Positions 26,916-35,751 are shown, counted from the stretch's first letter. The stretch: DNA of 64,000 bases from Cobetia amphilecti (GCF_020217465.1 NZ_CP084115.1:124001-188000), one strand, 5' to 3'. Translations and numbers: made by a program. The notes: generated from the sequence alone by a model not told the origin.

Positions 26916-28135
26916 GAGTCCTGATACTGCTGATCATCATCGGGCTGGCCATCGGTGCCCTGTTCGGGCAACTGATGCAGGCCTTCCCGGGCTACTGGTT
27001 GATTCGCGTCGGCGATACCTCGGTCCAGACCTCCTTCTGGTTCGGCTTGATCCTGCTGTTCGCGGGCTTCGTGGTGCTGCACTTCGGTCTGCGCCTGCTG
27101 TCGCGCTTCGCGCATCCGTTCTCCCGCCTCAAGGTGTGGAACAGCCGTACCCGTCACCGCAATGCCACGCGCAAGACCGTACGGGGTCTGGTGGCGCTGG
27201 CCGAAGGCCGCTGGAAGCGGGCCGAGAAGTCGCTGACCCACTCGGCGGAAGATTCCAGCACGCCGCTGGTCAACTACCTGTCCGCCGCCCTGGCCGCGCA
27301 CTATCAGGGACGTTTTGAGCAGGCGGACACGCTGCTCAAGCGGGCGCACGAGTCCACCCAGGGCTCCGAGAGTGCCGTGGGTCTGGTGCAGGCGCAGCTG
27401 ATGCTGGACCGCCAGCAGCACGAACAGGCGCTGGCGACCCTGACGCGTCTCGACAAGCAGCTGGGCGAGCACCCGCAGGTGCTCAAGCTGCTCAAGCAGG
27501 CCTATCTGGCGGTCAATGACTGGGATGGTCTGCGTCGTCTGATGCCGCGTCTCGACAAGCAGGACCTCATCTCCCCCGAGGAGAAGAAGGAGCTGGAACA
27601 GCGGGCCTATGTGGCGCTGATCCAGCAGGCCGCGCGCAATCCGGAAGACATCGAGCGCGTGCGCAACCTGTGGGCCGACATGCCGGACCACCTGCGCACC
27701 GACGTGAATCTGGTCGCGCTCTACGCCGAGGCGCTGATCGCCGGTGGCCAGGAAGGTCTGGCCGAGCGTCTGCTGCGTCACTCCCTCAAGGAGTGCTGGG
27801 ATTCGCGTCTGGTACTGCGTTACGGCCTGCTGGACGTGGATGCACCGCGTCAGCTGGTGTATGCCGAGAAGTGGCTGCAGGAGCGTCCGAATGATCCGGA
27901 CCTGCTGCTGTCGCTGGGCCGTCTGGCACTGCGCAACGCCAGCTGGGGCAAGGCTCAGGAGTACTTCGAGGCTAGCCAGCGCCAGCGTCCGAGCGGTACG
28001 GTGTGTGCTGAACTCGCGCGTCTGTTCGCCAACCTGGGCGAGCACAACAAGAGTCAGCTCTACTACCGTCAGAGCGTCGAGCTGCTGGATCGCTCACTGC
28101 CGGCCCTGCCGCAGCCGAGCAAGGACAACGCCTGA
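26912..28135 (+). CDS. hemY: HemY-like TPR membrane protein
   Basis: This 407-residue protein has two N-terminal membrane helices (about 1-25 and 38-62), the conserved RTRHRNATRKTVRGLVALAEGRW junction, and a periplasm- or cytoplasm-facing array of TPR-like helical repeats. It is the gammaproteobacterial HemY of the hemCDXY operon, not the protoporphyrinogen oxidase of the same name. A scaffold role in haem synthesis is proposed in the literature but unproven. Its ATG overlaps the hemX stop (ATGA). Confidence 0.9.
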   Translation: MRVLILLIIIGLAIGALFGQLMQAFPGYWLIRVGDTSVQTSFWFGLILLFAGFVVLHFGLRLLSRFAHPFSRLKVWNSRTRHRNATRKTVRGLVALAEGRWKRAEKSLTHSAEDSSTPLVNYLSAALAAHYQGRFEQADTLLKRAHESTQGSESAVGLVQAQLMLDRQQHEQALATLTRLDKQLGEHPQVLKLLKQAYLAVNDWDGLRRLMPRLDKQDLISPEEKKELEQRAYVALIQQAARNPEDIERVRNLWADMPDHLRTDVNLVALYAEALIAGGQEGLAERLLRHSLKECWDSRLVLRYGLLDVDAPRQLVYAEKWLQERPNDPDLLLSLGRLALRNASWGKAQEYFEASQRQRPSGTVCAELARLFANLGEHNKSQLYYRQSVELLDRSLPALPQPSKDNA

Positions 28136-28141
28136 GGGGCG

Positions 28142-28252
28142 GCCGCCGAGTGTTAGTCAACCGTCGAGCGCCAGCCGTCTAGTGCCAGCCGTCTAGTGCC
28201 AACCAGGGCATGCCAGGCGTCATGAGGGCTGGCGGACAAGACACTCGGCGGC
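28142..28252. other. Nested inverted repeats, possible structured RNA or complex terminator
   Basis: GCCGCCGAGTGT (28142-28153) is the exact complement of ACACTCGGCGGC (28241-28252). Inside it, CGCCAGCC (28169-28176) pairs with GGCTGGCG (28227-28234). The apical region holds the tandem duplication at 28171-28198 and a GGCATGCC palindrome. Confidence 0.5.
28171..28198. repeat. Perfect 14-bp tandem duplication
   Basis: CCAGCCGTCTAGTG occurs twice without any mismatch, at 28171-28184 and 28185-28198. It lies within the nested inverted-repeat structure. Confidence 0.9.
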
Positions 28253-28669
28253 TTGCACGATGTTTCCTTGTTTGATGAAAGGTATTGCCCAATTGCACCG
28301 GTCGCGCTGTCGGCCGGTGATGCAGGTTTCTCTCCAGGGTATCCACGTTCACACGCTGTGTGACGGGATGCCCTTCTTTTTTGCCCGTGTGACGGGCGCT
28401 GAGGGCATTCTCGCCCAGGCTTTCGCCCTGTCAGCACGCCGCCGTGAGATGTCGGCGGGTGCATGCTGGCGTGGGCATGGCCGGTGCCGGATTTCTCGTT
28501 GCTGATCCGGCAACGATGCGTCCGGGACTGCACGGCCAGAGCGTGAGCGTGTGGCGCTGGCTGGAAGCGATTCCTCCGTGCGATGATTCTGCGTGTCGGA
28601 TGCGCCCATGCACGTGGCGCATCTACGGGCCGAGTCCGGTCCGTTTCCCCAAGCGATGATGGAGTCTGC

Positions 28670-29254
28670 ATGTTGCATAAGTCCCTGGCCCTGATGGGCG
28701 CCTCTGTACTGGCCGTGTCACTGGCCGGTTGTGCCGCTACCGGTAACAGCTCTTCCAGCAACGCCGCCAGCTCCTCCAGCTCGTCCAGCTCCATGATGAG
28801 CCTCGCCAGCAGCATGCTGAGCAGCCAGACAGGCCAGACCCTGCCGGCAGCCGACCTGATGTCCAGCCTGACTTCCCAGCTGGGTGTGTCCTCCACTCAG
28901 GCGCTGGGTGGCTCTGCTGCCATGCTGGCACTGGCCCAGTCCCAGCTTGGCACCAGCGCGACCTCCGAGCTGTCCACTGACGTGCCGCAGCTGTCCAGCC
29001 TGACCAGCAGCAGCTCGCTGTCCACGCTCTCCAGCCTGGCGAGCCTGAGCGGCAACGACAATGCCACGGCATTGGCCAGCACCGTCGGCAATGTCGATGA
29101 CAGCGCATCTCTGGACAGCGCCTTCTCCGCGCTGGGCATGGACAGCAGCATGGTCTCCCAGTTCGCGCCGGTGCTGCTCAGCTACATGGGTGGCGAAGGC
29201 GTCAGCTCGACGCTGCTGAGCTCGCTGTCCAGCATGTGGGGCACCGGCTCCTGA
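28670..29254 (+). CDS. Serine-rich DUF2780 lipoprotein
   Basis: This 194-residue lipoprotein has the lipobox VSLAGC with Cys21, then a Ser/Ala linker (26-45 is almost all Ser). The following domain has the spaced hydrophobic helices of DUF2780 (VcgC/VcgE type): LMSSLTSQLGVSSTQALGG, then FSALGMDSSMVSQFAPVLLSY near the C-terminus. I count 57 Ser (29 percent). The function of DUF2780 is unknown. GGAG before ATG 28670 fixes the start. It is a single-gene unit closed by a terminator; an envelope location is inferred from the lipobox. Confidence 0.8.
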   Translation: MLHKSLALMGASVLAVSLAGCAATGNSSSSNAASSSSSSSSMMSLASSMLSSQTGQTLPAADLMSSLTSQLGVSSTQALGGSAAMLALAQSQLGTSATSELSTDVPQLSSLTSSSSLSTLSSLASLSGNDNATALASTVGNVDDSASLDSAFSALGMDSSMVSQFAPVLLSYMGGEGVSSTLLSSLSSMWGTGS

Positions 29255-29302
29255 GCCAGTCCCTTGCATGAGGTGTGAGGCAGTGTTTTATGCCCGCACA
29301 TG

Positions 29303-29337
29303 AAAACGCCCCCAAGCCACTGGCTCGGGGGCGTTTT
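29303..29337. terminator. Bidirectional intrinsic terminator
   Basis: AAAACGCCCCC and GGGGGCGTTTT form an 11-bp stem around a 13-nt loop. It lies between the lipoprotein gene and the convergent mscS-family gene. Confidence 0.85.
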
Positions 29338-29407
29338 CGTTTCAGTACGGCTGCCTGCGCAGGCAGCCGTGTCGGGGCAGCCGTGTCGGAATACCGCAGG
29401 CGCTTGA

Positions 29408-31888
29408 TCAGTCGCCGTCGGCATCCGGCTGGGTGGTCTGACGGATGCGCTGTTCCTCGGCATCCACGACTTCCCCGTCTTCGGTGGCATGACGCGTCAG
29501 CGGATTCTCCTCGCGACGCTTGGCGACCTTGGCGGCTGCCTCGCGCTGCTCGGGGGTCTTCGGCTGACCGGCGGCGGAGCCATCGATCACGAACGGTGCC
29601 TGCATGGTGCGCACGTTGGCCGGCGGCGCACCACCGTCCTTGTCCTGACCGAAGTACATGGTCATGTGCGGGAACGGGATCTCGATGCCAGCGGCGTCGA
29701 AGTGCTGCTTCACGAGCTTGTTGTACTCGCGGCCGATGGCCCACTGGTTGCCCGGGCTGGTCTTGATCATCACGCGGATATTGACCGAGCTGTCGGCCAG
29801 GGCCGAGACGCCGGCAATGGTGACCGGCTCGAGAATCTCCGGACCATAGCTGCCTGCCTCGAGCTCATCGAAGGCCGCACGCAGGTGCACGATGGCGTGG
29901 TCGACATTCTCGCGATAGGAGATGCCGTATTCGCCGACATGGTAGGCGAAGTCACGCATGTAGTTGGAGACGGTATCCACCGACGAGAACGGCACGATAT
30001 GGAAGGTGCCGGACAGGTCGCGGATGCCCACCGAGCGGATGGTCAGGCGTTCCGCGGTACCGGTCACGCCACCGGCAGAGACCACATCGCCGGTGTTGAT
30101 GGCGTTCTCCAGCTGGATGAACACCCCGGTGATGATGTCCTGCACCATCTTCTGGGCGCCGAAGCCGATCGCCAGACCCAGTACCCCGGCACCGGCCAGC
30201 AGCGGCGCGATGTCGATGCCGATCTCGGACAGCACGATCATCGCGGTGAAGACGATCATCGCGATGGCGATGGCATTGCGGAACAGCGCCAGCAGGGTTT
30301 CTACCCGCGAGGACGGCTTGCCCTTGCCGGTGTCCGGATTGAGCTTGTGCTCGATCAGGCTGGCGATGCCGACCCAGACCGCGATGGCGAAGGCGAGAAT
30401 GAACAGCACATGGAAGATGCGCGACAGCAGCAGGGCACCGGCATCGGTTGCCAGCCACTCGCCGAGCGCCACGATGTGCCAGGCATTCAGCACCATGCCG
30501 ACCACCACGATCAGGATGATGGCGCGCATGATGCGCAGCGCGGTGGGGATGTAGGAGTTGAGGCGCTTCTCCAGCAGCGGCAGCTGGCCGCGCAGCTTGT
30601 CGGAGATCTGGATGCGCTTGCCGATCAGCTGTGTCACCACGCGTGACAGCAGAGCCCCGCCGCCGATGGCGAGCAGCGTCTTGAGCGTCGCCCCCATCAT
30701 GAACGGCAGCGCCTCTTCAGGCGTCGTCTGCGAGATGATGAACAGGGTGGCGAAGTAGGCCAGCGCGATCAGATGCCAGGTGCGCGCCAGAATGCGCAGA
30801 CACACGGCGATGATCGCGTTGTTCGCCTCGCGGGCTTGAGTGAGCAGGCGGTCACGCAGAATGATGCGATTGCGCGAGATCACCACGATGGCCCAGACGA
30901 GGGTGATGGCCATGATCAGCAGGTTGACGAAGCTGCCGACGGCCGGCGCCAGGTTGTTGTTGATCATCGGCACCACGACCAGGATGCCGTAGCCGATGAA
31001 GCCGGCCAGCATGGCCAGGGAGCGGTTCCAGTAACGCGCCACGTCATCCGGCATCGGCAGCAGACGCAGCCCCTTGTAGCCTGAGGAGAACAGCATGCGC
31101 ATCAAGGCCTTGAACAGCTCGATGACCAGATAGGCGTTCAGGAACATCGACTCGCGCTGACCGATCACGCCCTGTTCGCCATAGGCGAAGATGGCGAGCA
31201 GATAGCCGCCGAGGAAGGCGAGGCCGATGACCGCGATGTCCACCACCGCCGCGACCAGTACCGCCAGCAGGGTGCGCAGCAGCGGGCTGCGGTGCTGGCC
31301 ATCCAGTGACCACTGGCTGACACGTGAGAACAGCGGCTTGGCGAGTCTGCGCAGCACGAGGAACAGCGCGATGGTCGAGATGACGACCAGCCCGAGGCTC
31401 ACGGCCTCGCTGGTGAAGCGACTCCAGTCGATCTCGTCGGCGTCCTCGTTGGCCAGGCCATCGAGGGTGCCCAGCATGCGGTCCAGCGTGGCGGAGAGAT
31501 CCGCGACCAGGTCCTGGCTGATGGCCGCCAGCTGGCGCGACAGTGACGGCGAGTCCTCGCTCAGGGTGACGTCTTCCCCTGCCACCTCGACGGCTTGTTC
31601 ACTCGCCTTGCTGTCCAGCTGTCGCAGGCCTTCGATCAGGGCCTCGCGCTGACTGGGGTCTTCCAGCAGCGTGGCCAGGCTCTCGTAGGAGGATGTCGCG
31701 CCATCGCCGCTGCCGTCCTCGGCCGGGGCGGCATGGGACAGGCTGCTGAACCCGAGGCTCAACACCATCAACAGCATCATCAGGGCGGACATCAGCCAGG
31801 CAGGTCGCCATGAGTCCGGTTGGCACGAGGCAGCAAGGGCGGGAGGGGAATGCGGGGGTGTCGGAATCGCCACAGATGGCTTCTCCAT
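29408..31888 (-). CDS. Large MscS-family mechanosensitive channel
   Basis: A protein of about 826 residues. A signal-like segment (WLMSALMMLLMVLSLGFSSLSHAAPA) precedes a periplasmic, partly coiled-coil region of about 100 residues, then many membrane helices. The C-terminal MscS core carries the pore helix LGLAIGFGAQKMVQDIITG, the FIQLENAINTGDVV beta domain and the FPHMTMYFGQDKDG region near the end of the core. Such channels release solutes on hypo-osmotic shock, fitting a halophile. The start is uncertain: in-frame ATGs at 31945, 31888 and 31792 all lack a strong ribosome binding site. I chose 31888 because it keeps charged residues before the export segment. Confidence 0.88.
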   Translation of the reverse strand: MEKPSVAIPTPPHSPPALAASCQPDSWRPAWLMSALMMLLMVLSLGFSSLSHAAPAEDGSGDGATSSYESLATLLEDPSQREALIEGLRQLDSKASEQAVEVAGEDVTLSEDSPSLSRQLAAISQDLVADLSATLDRMLGTLDGLANEDADEIDWSRFTSEAVSLGLVVISTIALFLVLRRLAKPLFSRVSQWSLDGQHRSPLLRTLLAVLVAAVVDIAVIGLAFLGGYLLAIFAYGEQGVIGQRESMFLNAYLVIELFKALMRMLFSSGYKGLRLLPMPDDVARYWNRSLAMLAGFIGYGILVVVPMINNNLAPAVGSFVNLLIMAITLVWAIVVISRNRIILRDRLLTQAREANNAIIAVCLRILARTWHLIALAYFATLFIISQTTPEEALPFMMGATLKTLLAIGGGALLSRVVTQLIGKRIQISDKLRGQLPLLEKRLNSYIPTALRIMRAIILIVVVGMVLNAWHIVALGEWLATDAGALLLSRIFHVLFILAFAIAVWVGIASLIEHKLNPDTGKGKPSSRVETLLALFRNAIAIAMIVFTAMIVLSEIGIDIAPLLAGAGVLGLAIGFGAQKMVQDIITGVFIQLENAINTGDVVSAGGVTGTAERLTIRSVGIRDLSGTFHIVPFSSVDTVSNYMRDFAYHVGEYGISYRENVDHAIVHLRAAFDELEAGSYGPEILEPVTIAGVSALADSSVNIRVMIKTSPGNQWAIGREYNKLVKQHFDAAGIEIPFPHMTMYFGQDKDGGAPPANVRTMQAPFVIDGSAAGQPKTPEQREAAAKVAKRREENPLTRHATEDGEVVDAEEQRIRQTTQPDADGD

Positions 31889-32387
31889 GTCGGTGAGTGT
31901 GTGAGGCGTCGGGGTAGAGAGTGAGAGCAGGCTCCGGTGGTGCATCAGAGGCTCGCAAGCGTCCCATCACTAACGCGAGGATCTGTCAGGTAGATGTTGA
32001 AGGGGCGTCACGCGCGTCCTGCGCGCACGCCGAGCGAGAGTCCATCCTTCAGTTATCGGGGCACTTGGGGCTATCCCAACCCCTGCGGGGACTCCGCCAG
32101 AGACATTCTTGCGCACAGCCTGCGGCAGGCGCCGCCAACCTTCAAGGTCTTCAGGCGCTGCTCGGGGGAGAGACGTGACCTGCTGCCACGCAGGATGTTG
32201 CAATGTCGCGTTGCATGAACTGGTGTGGTGAGTCACAGGATGAGCCGGTATTGTTGCGATTGATTATTATTCGTTGCTCGAGTGTGATAGTCATGCGCAC
32301 AGGGGTCACCTTGCGGTATCGTCCTGCGCAGGATCACGCCTGCCTTCGCTTGAGTGCGAGATCATTTCCTTCATTTCGGAGTACTGC
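31889..32387. other. Divergent spacer between mscS-family gene and siderophore-binding-protein gene
   Basis: This spacer of about 0.5 kb (shorter if the channel starts upstream) has no gene. It contains a partial Fur-box-like sequence at 32261-32275. No B12-riboswitch core motif was seen before the ABC genes. Confidence 0.5.
32261..32275 (+). promoter_or_regulatory. Possible Fur box upstream of the siderophore ABC operon
   Basis: TGATTATTATTCGTT compares with the 7-1-7 Fur consensus TGATAATNATTATCA: 6 of 7 in the left arm but only 3 of 7 in the right. Its location 113 bp before an iron-type binding protein raises its plausibility. Confidence 0.35.
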
Positions 32388-33353
32388 ATGACCGTCTCGT
32401 CGACTGCTTTTACTGCTCGTGGCATGACCCGGCCTGCATGGTTAAAACAGGGCCTGATGGCGACCTTGGCGGTAGCGCTGATGGGGGCTTCCCTGTCTGC
32501 CGAGGCACGCAGTGTCGAGACGGCCTACGGTGAGCTGGACATCGAGGGCACGCCGCAGCGTGTCGTCACCCTGTACGAAGGCGCGCTGGATGTGGCCGTC
32601 GCCAGTCAGGTGACGCCGCTGGGCACCGTGACCACGCGTGGCGGTGATGGCGTGGCGAGCTATATCCAGTCGCAGGTGCCGGACATCAAGATCATCGGCA
32701 CGCCGCGTGAGTTCAATCTCGAGGCGATCGTCGCGCTCAAGCCGGACCTGATCCTGGCGCCGCCGGGCCTCGACAAGACCCAGTACCAGCTGATGTCGCG
32801 TCTGGCGCCGACCGTCGTGCCGAGCGCTTCGGCGCTGAGCCAGCAGGGCTGGAAGGAGCAGAGTCGTGTCTATGCCGAGGCGCTGGGCGAGACGGCCGAA
32901 GCGGAACTCGAGACACGTCTGGCTGCCATCGACGCGCACGCCGCGCGTCTGAAGGCCGAGATGACCACCCCGGAAACCGCCAGCCTGGTGCGTCGCATGC
33001 CGGGTGGTCTGATGGCGATGTCCGACCAGCTGTTCGCGACCGGCCTGATGGCGGCCAGCGGCTATGAGCTGGTCGGCGGTGATCTGGTCAAGCCGGGTCG
33101 CCCGCATTCCGATCCGCTCAGCGACGAGAACATGGCACGCATCGATGCGCAGACCATCTTCCTCGCCACCATGGACGATTCCTCTGATGCCGCGGTCGAC
33201 GCCCTGGCGGCAGAGCCGGCCTTCCAGCGTCTCGAGACAGCGGACCGCGACAGCCTGGTCGGCGTGAATGGCCAGCTGTGGACCAGCGCCAGCGGCCCGT
33301 TGGCCGCGGAAGCATTGCTGAAGGATATCGACCGGGCGCGCGATGATGGCTAG
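32388..33353 (+). CDS. Iron/siderophore-type ABC transporter periplasmic binding protein
   Basis: This 321-residue class-III binding protein (FhuD/FepB/BtuF fold) has an export signal (LKQGLMATLAVALMGASLSAEA). The first lobe has the characteristic RVVTLYEGALDVAVA and LEAIVALKPDLILAP segments and the second lobe ends with LWTSASGPLAAEALLKDI. There is no lipobox Cys, so it is soluble in the periplasm. CGGAG upstream supports ATG 32388; the open frame from 32274 is unrelated. It leads a four-gene importer with two FecCD permeases and an ATPase. The ligand is probably a ferric siderophore; cobalamin or haem is less likely. No TonB receptor gene is nearby. Confidence 0.88.
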   Translation: MTVSSTAFTARGMTRPAWLKQGLMATLAVALMGASLSAEARSVETAYGELDIEGTPQRVVTLYEGALDVAVASQVTPLGTVTTRGGDGVASYIQSQVPDIKIIGTPREFNLEAIVALKPDLILAPPGLDKTQYQLMSRLAPTVVPSASALSQQGWKEQSRVYAEALGETAEAELETRLAAIDAHAARLKAEMTTPETASLVRRMPGGLMAMSDQLFATGLMAASGYELVGGDLVKPGRPHSDPLSDENMARIDAQTIFLATMDDSSDAAVDALAAEPAFQRLETADRDSLVGVNGQLWTSASGPLAAEALLKDIDRARDDG

Positions 33354-33382
33354 TCGCAGTCATGTCGGTGCACGACGTTTGA

Positions 33383-33400
33383 CCCCTGCGCAGGCAGGGG
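33383..33400 (+). other. GC hairpin between binding-protein and permease genes
   Basis: CCCCTGC and GCAGGGG form a 7-bp stem with a GCAG loop, 30 nt after the binding-protein stop codon. It stands next to the SD-masking hairpin and may mark the 3' end of a shorter binding-protein mRNA. Confidence 0.5.
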
Positions 33401-33427
33401 ACCTCCCGCAACCGCGACGCGGGAGGT
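33401..33427 (+). promoter_or_regulatory. Hairpin that hides the ribosome binding site of the first permease
   Basis: ACCTCCCGC (33401-33409) pairs exactly with GCGGGAGGT (33419-33427). The right arm contains the GGGAGG Shine-Dalgarno of the permease gene whose ATG is at 33431, so the folded RNA should limit its translation. Confidence 0.6.
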
Positions 33428-33430
33428 GGT

Positions 33431-34498
33431 ATGCAGGCTGAAGAGACCTCTCCACAGGTCCGCAGGCCACGCGCACATGCCGCCCGGATGACCCACAAGG
33501 TCTCCGGGCGTCTTGCGTTGCGTCAGGTGATGCCGCTGGCCTGCCTGAGCGCCCTGCTGACCTGTCTGGCCAGCCTGCTGTGGGGGGCTGGCGATGTCGG
33601 CCCCTGGCAGGCGCTGCAGGTGCTGGCCGGACAGGGCAGTGATCAGGCGCGCTTCGTGGTGCTCGAGCTACGCGCGCCGCGTACCCTGATCGGCATGGTG
33701 GTCGGCATGATGCTCGCCTGTGGCGGCGCCCTGATGCAGGTGGTGGCACGCAACCCGCTGGCGGAGCCGGGCTTGCTGGGCGTGAGTGCCGGGGCCTCCT
33801 TTGCCGTGGCCGTGGCATTGTTGCTGGGGATGGAAGCGACCGGCATGCACGTGATGGTGGCGCAGAGCGGTGCGCTGCTGGGCTGCCTGTTCGTGATGAG
33901 CACCGTGCGGATGAGCGGCGCACGTCAGGACCCGGTGCGTCTGGTGCTGGCCGGCGCGGCGCTGTCGAGCCTGCTGGTGGCGCTGACGTCTCTGGCCTTG
34001 CTGATCGATCAACGTGCGGCCGACGAGATCCGCTTCTGGGTGATCGGCAGTCTGGCCGGGCGCTCGCTGGAGGCGCTTTACAGCAGCCTGCCCAGTATCC
34101 TGCTCGCGGTGCTGCTGACGCTGTGGCTGGCGCGGCCGCTCTCCGCGATGGTGCTGGGTGAGCAGGTCGCCAGTGGCCTGGGCCACCATCCCAAGCGCGT
34201 GCGCAAGGTCGCGATCCTGGTGGTGGCGCTGCTGGTCGGTGCCGCGACGGCACTGGCCGGGCCGGTGGCCTTCGTCGGCCTCGCCGTGCCCTATGTGGCG
34301 CGTGCGCTGTGCGGCGCCGATGTGCGGCGCACGCTGTGGCTGTGCCTGCCGCTGGGCGTGACCATGCTGCTGAGCGCCGATGTGGTGTCGCGGCTGGTCG
34401 TGCCGCCCTCGGAGCTGCCGCTGGGGGTGCTGACGACCCTGATGGGCGCGCCCGTGCTGATTGCCGTGGTGCGTGCCCGCCGTCTGCCCACCCTGTAG
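33431..34498 (+). CDS. FecCD-family ABC permease (first subunit)
   Basis: This 355-residue protein has about nine or ten membrane helices. FecCD hallmarks are present: VLELRAPRTLIGMVVGMMLACGGALMQVVARNPLAEPGLLG with the conserved RxPR and NPLAxPxLLG motifs, and GPVAFVGLAVPYVARALCG near the C-terminus, which contacts the ATPase. ATG 33431 follows GGGAGG by four bases; that site is buried in a hairpin. A second ATG at 33488 (MTHKVSGR) is possible. It pairs with the second permease downstream to form the heterodimeric channel of an iron-complex importer. Confidence 0.9.
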   Translation: MQAEETSPQVRRPRAHAARMTHKVSGRLALRQVMPLACLSALLTCLASLLWGAGDVGPWQALQVLAGQGSDQARFVVLELRAPRTLIGMVVGMMLACGGALMQVVARNPLAEPGLLGVSAGASFAVAVALLLGMEATGMHVMVAQSGALLGCLFVMSTVRMSGARQDPVRLVLAGAALSSLLVALTSLALLIDQRAADEIRFWVIGSLAGRSLEALYSSLPSILLAVLLTLWLARPLSAMVLGEQVASGLGHHPKRVRKVAILVVALLVGAATALAGPVAFVGLAVPYVARALCGADVRRTLWLCLPLGVTMLLSADVVSRLVVPPSELPLGVLTTLMGAPVLIAVVRARRLPTL

Positions 34499-34580
34499 CT
34501 CTGGCGCTTGCGGCGTGAACGATGATGGAGGCCAGGCTGGCGCGCATGCCGGCGCCATCGCCTCATTGCTTGAATCGACC

Positions 34581-34616
34581 GGCCCTGTCAGGCGTTGTCC
34601 TGACAGGGCCTTGTTT
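34581..34616 (+). terminator. Terminator-like hairpin between the two permease genes
   Basis: GGCCCTGTCAGG (34581-34592) pairs perfectly with CCTGACAGGGCC (34599-34610) around CGTTGT, followed by TTGTTT. It is only 13 nt before the next start codon. It may act as a partial terminator or attenuator inside the operon. Confidence 0.7.
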
Positions 34617-34623
34617 GGAATCG

Positions 34624-35685
34624 ATGATGTCTAGACCTTCACCGCTTGATCCCCTCCGCTCGGCCCCCACAGGCACGCTCTGGTGGCGACATGGCAAGCT
34701 GTCCCTGCTGCTGTTGCGTGCGCCATTGCTGGCGGCCGGCATACTGCTGCTGGCGCTGCTGATGGCCAGTGTCGCCTCGCTGATGCTGGGCAGCGCCGGC
34801 CTTGGGCCGTGGGATGCCTTCAAGGCGGCCTTCGGGCACGGCGAGTTCGCTACCGTCTTCGTGGTGCAGGAGCTGCGTCTGCCGCGCCTGCTGGCCGGCA
34901 TCGCCACGGGCGCTGCCTTCTCGCTGGCGGGCTGTCTGATGCAGACCCTGGCCGGCAACCGTCTGGCGACGCCGGGTATCATCGGCATCGACAATGGCGC
35001 GACCGCCTTCGCGGTGGCCTCCGTGGTCGGGATGGGCATCTCGCTGGCGCCGCCGGTGATGGCGCTGAGCGGTGCCGTGATCGCCACTGCGCTGGCCTTC
35101 GGGCTCTCTGGCGGCATCGGCACGCGCGGCTATCGCTTCCTGGTCGCCGGTATCGGGGTCGGGGCGCTGTTCGGTGCCGGCACGCAGCTGATGCTGGCAA
35201 GAGTCTCCATCGATGCCGCCAACAGCGCCTACCCGTGGACGGTCGGCAGCCTCAATGCGCGTGACGCCGATTCGCTCACCTGGCTCGGGCTGGCCCTGCT
35301 GATCGGCGTGCCGATCGCGCTCTGGCTGGGGCGCGGGCTGAATACGCTGCGCTTCACCGACCGCGTGGCAACGGGGCTGGGACAGCCGGTGTCGCGTGTA
35401 CGCCTGATCACGCTGTGGCTGTCGGTCGTGCTGACGGCGGCGGCCGTCGCGGTGGCCGGGCCGGTAGGCATGGTGGCGCTGGTGGGCCCCGAGATCGCAC
35501 GCTACCTGTCGCGTCACAAGGGCGTGCCGCTGCTGGCCTCGGCGCTGGCCGGCGCGCTGGTGATGGTGCTGGCAGACCTCGCCGGTCGTACTCTGCTGTC
35601 GCCGCAGGAAATCCCGGTCGGTATCGTGATGGCCGTGGTCGGCAGCCCTTATCTGCTGTGGATACTGCTGCGCAGCCCGCGCTAG
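34624..35685 (+). CDS. FecCD-family ABC permease (second subunit)
   Basis: This 353-residue permease is homologous to the preceding one. Motifs are VQELRLPRLLAGIATGAAFSLAGCLMQTLAGNRLATPGIIGI and, near the end, AGPVGMVALVGPEIARYL, the coupling helix region. The open frame begins at 34522, but family alignment places the start at the paired ATGs 34624/34627, just after a strong hairpin. No clear Shine-Dalgarno is present, which suggests weak or hairpin-dependent translation. It probably forms a heterodimer with the first permease and uses the ATPase encoded 120 bp downstream. Confidence 0.9.
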   Translation: MMSRPSPLDPLRSAPTGTLWWRHGKLSLLLLRAPLLAAGILLLALLMASVASLMLGSAGLGPWDAFKAAFGHGEFATVFVVQELRLPRLLAGIATGAAFSLAGCLMQTLAGNRLATPGIIGIDNGATAFAVASVVGMGISLAPPVMALSGAVIATALAFGLSGGIGTRGYRFLVAGIGVGALFGAGTQLMLARVSIDAANSAYPWTVGSLNARDADSLTWLGLALLIGVPIALWLGRGLNTLRFTDRVATGLGQPVSRVRLITLWLSVVLTAAAVAVAGPVGMVALVGPEIARYLSRHKGVPLLASALAGALVMVLADLAGRTLLSPQEIPVGIVMAVVGSPYLLWILLRSPR

Positions 35686-35751
35686 CCGTTGCCCCTATTT
35701 TCCTGCTGAGCGGCCCAGGGCCAGCCCTTGCCGCTCAGCGTCGCACGACAT

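Larger units (their letters stand above)
28136..28669. other. 534-bp spacer after the hem operon
   Basis: No gene was found. Its first part holds a nested inverted-repeat structure (28142-28252) with an internal perfect 14-bp duplication. The rest, up to the lipoprotein start at 28670, should contain that gene's promoter but shows no clear consensus. Confidence 0.5.

Noticed and set aside
31946-32387. Cobalamin riboswitch before the ABC importer
   Set aside because: No B12-box sequence (GCCACTG-type core) was seen; the ligand is more likely a siderophore.
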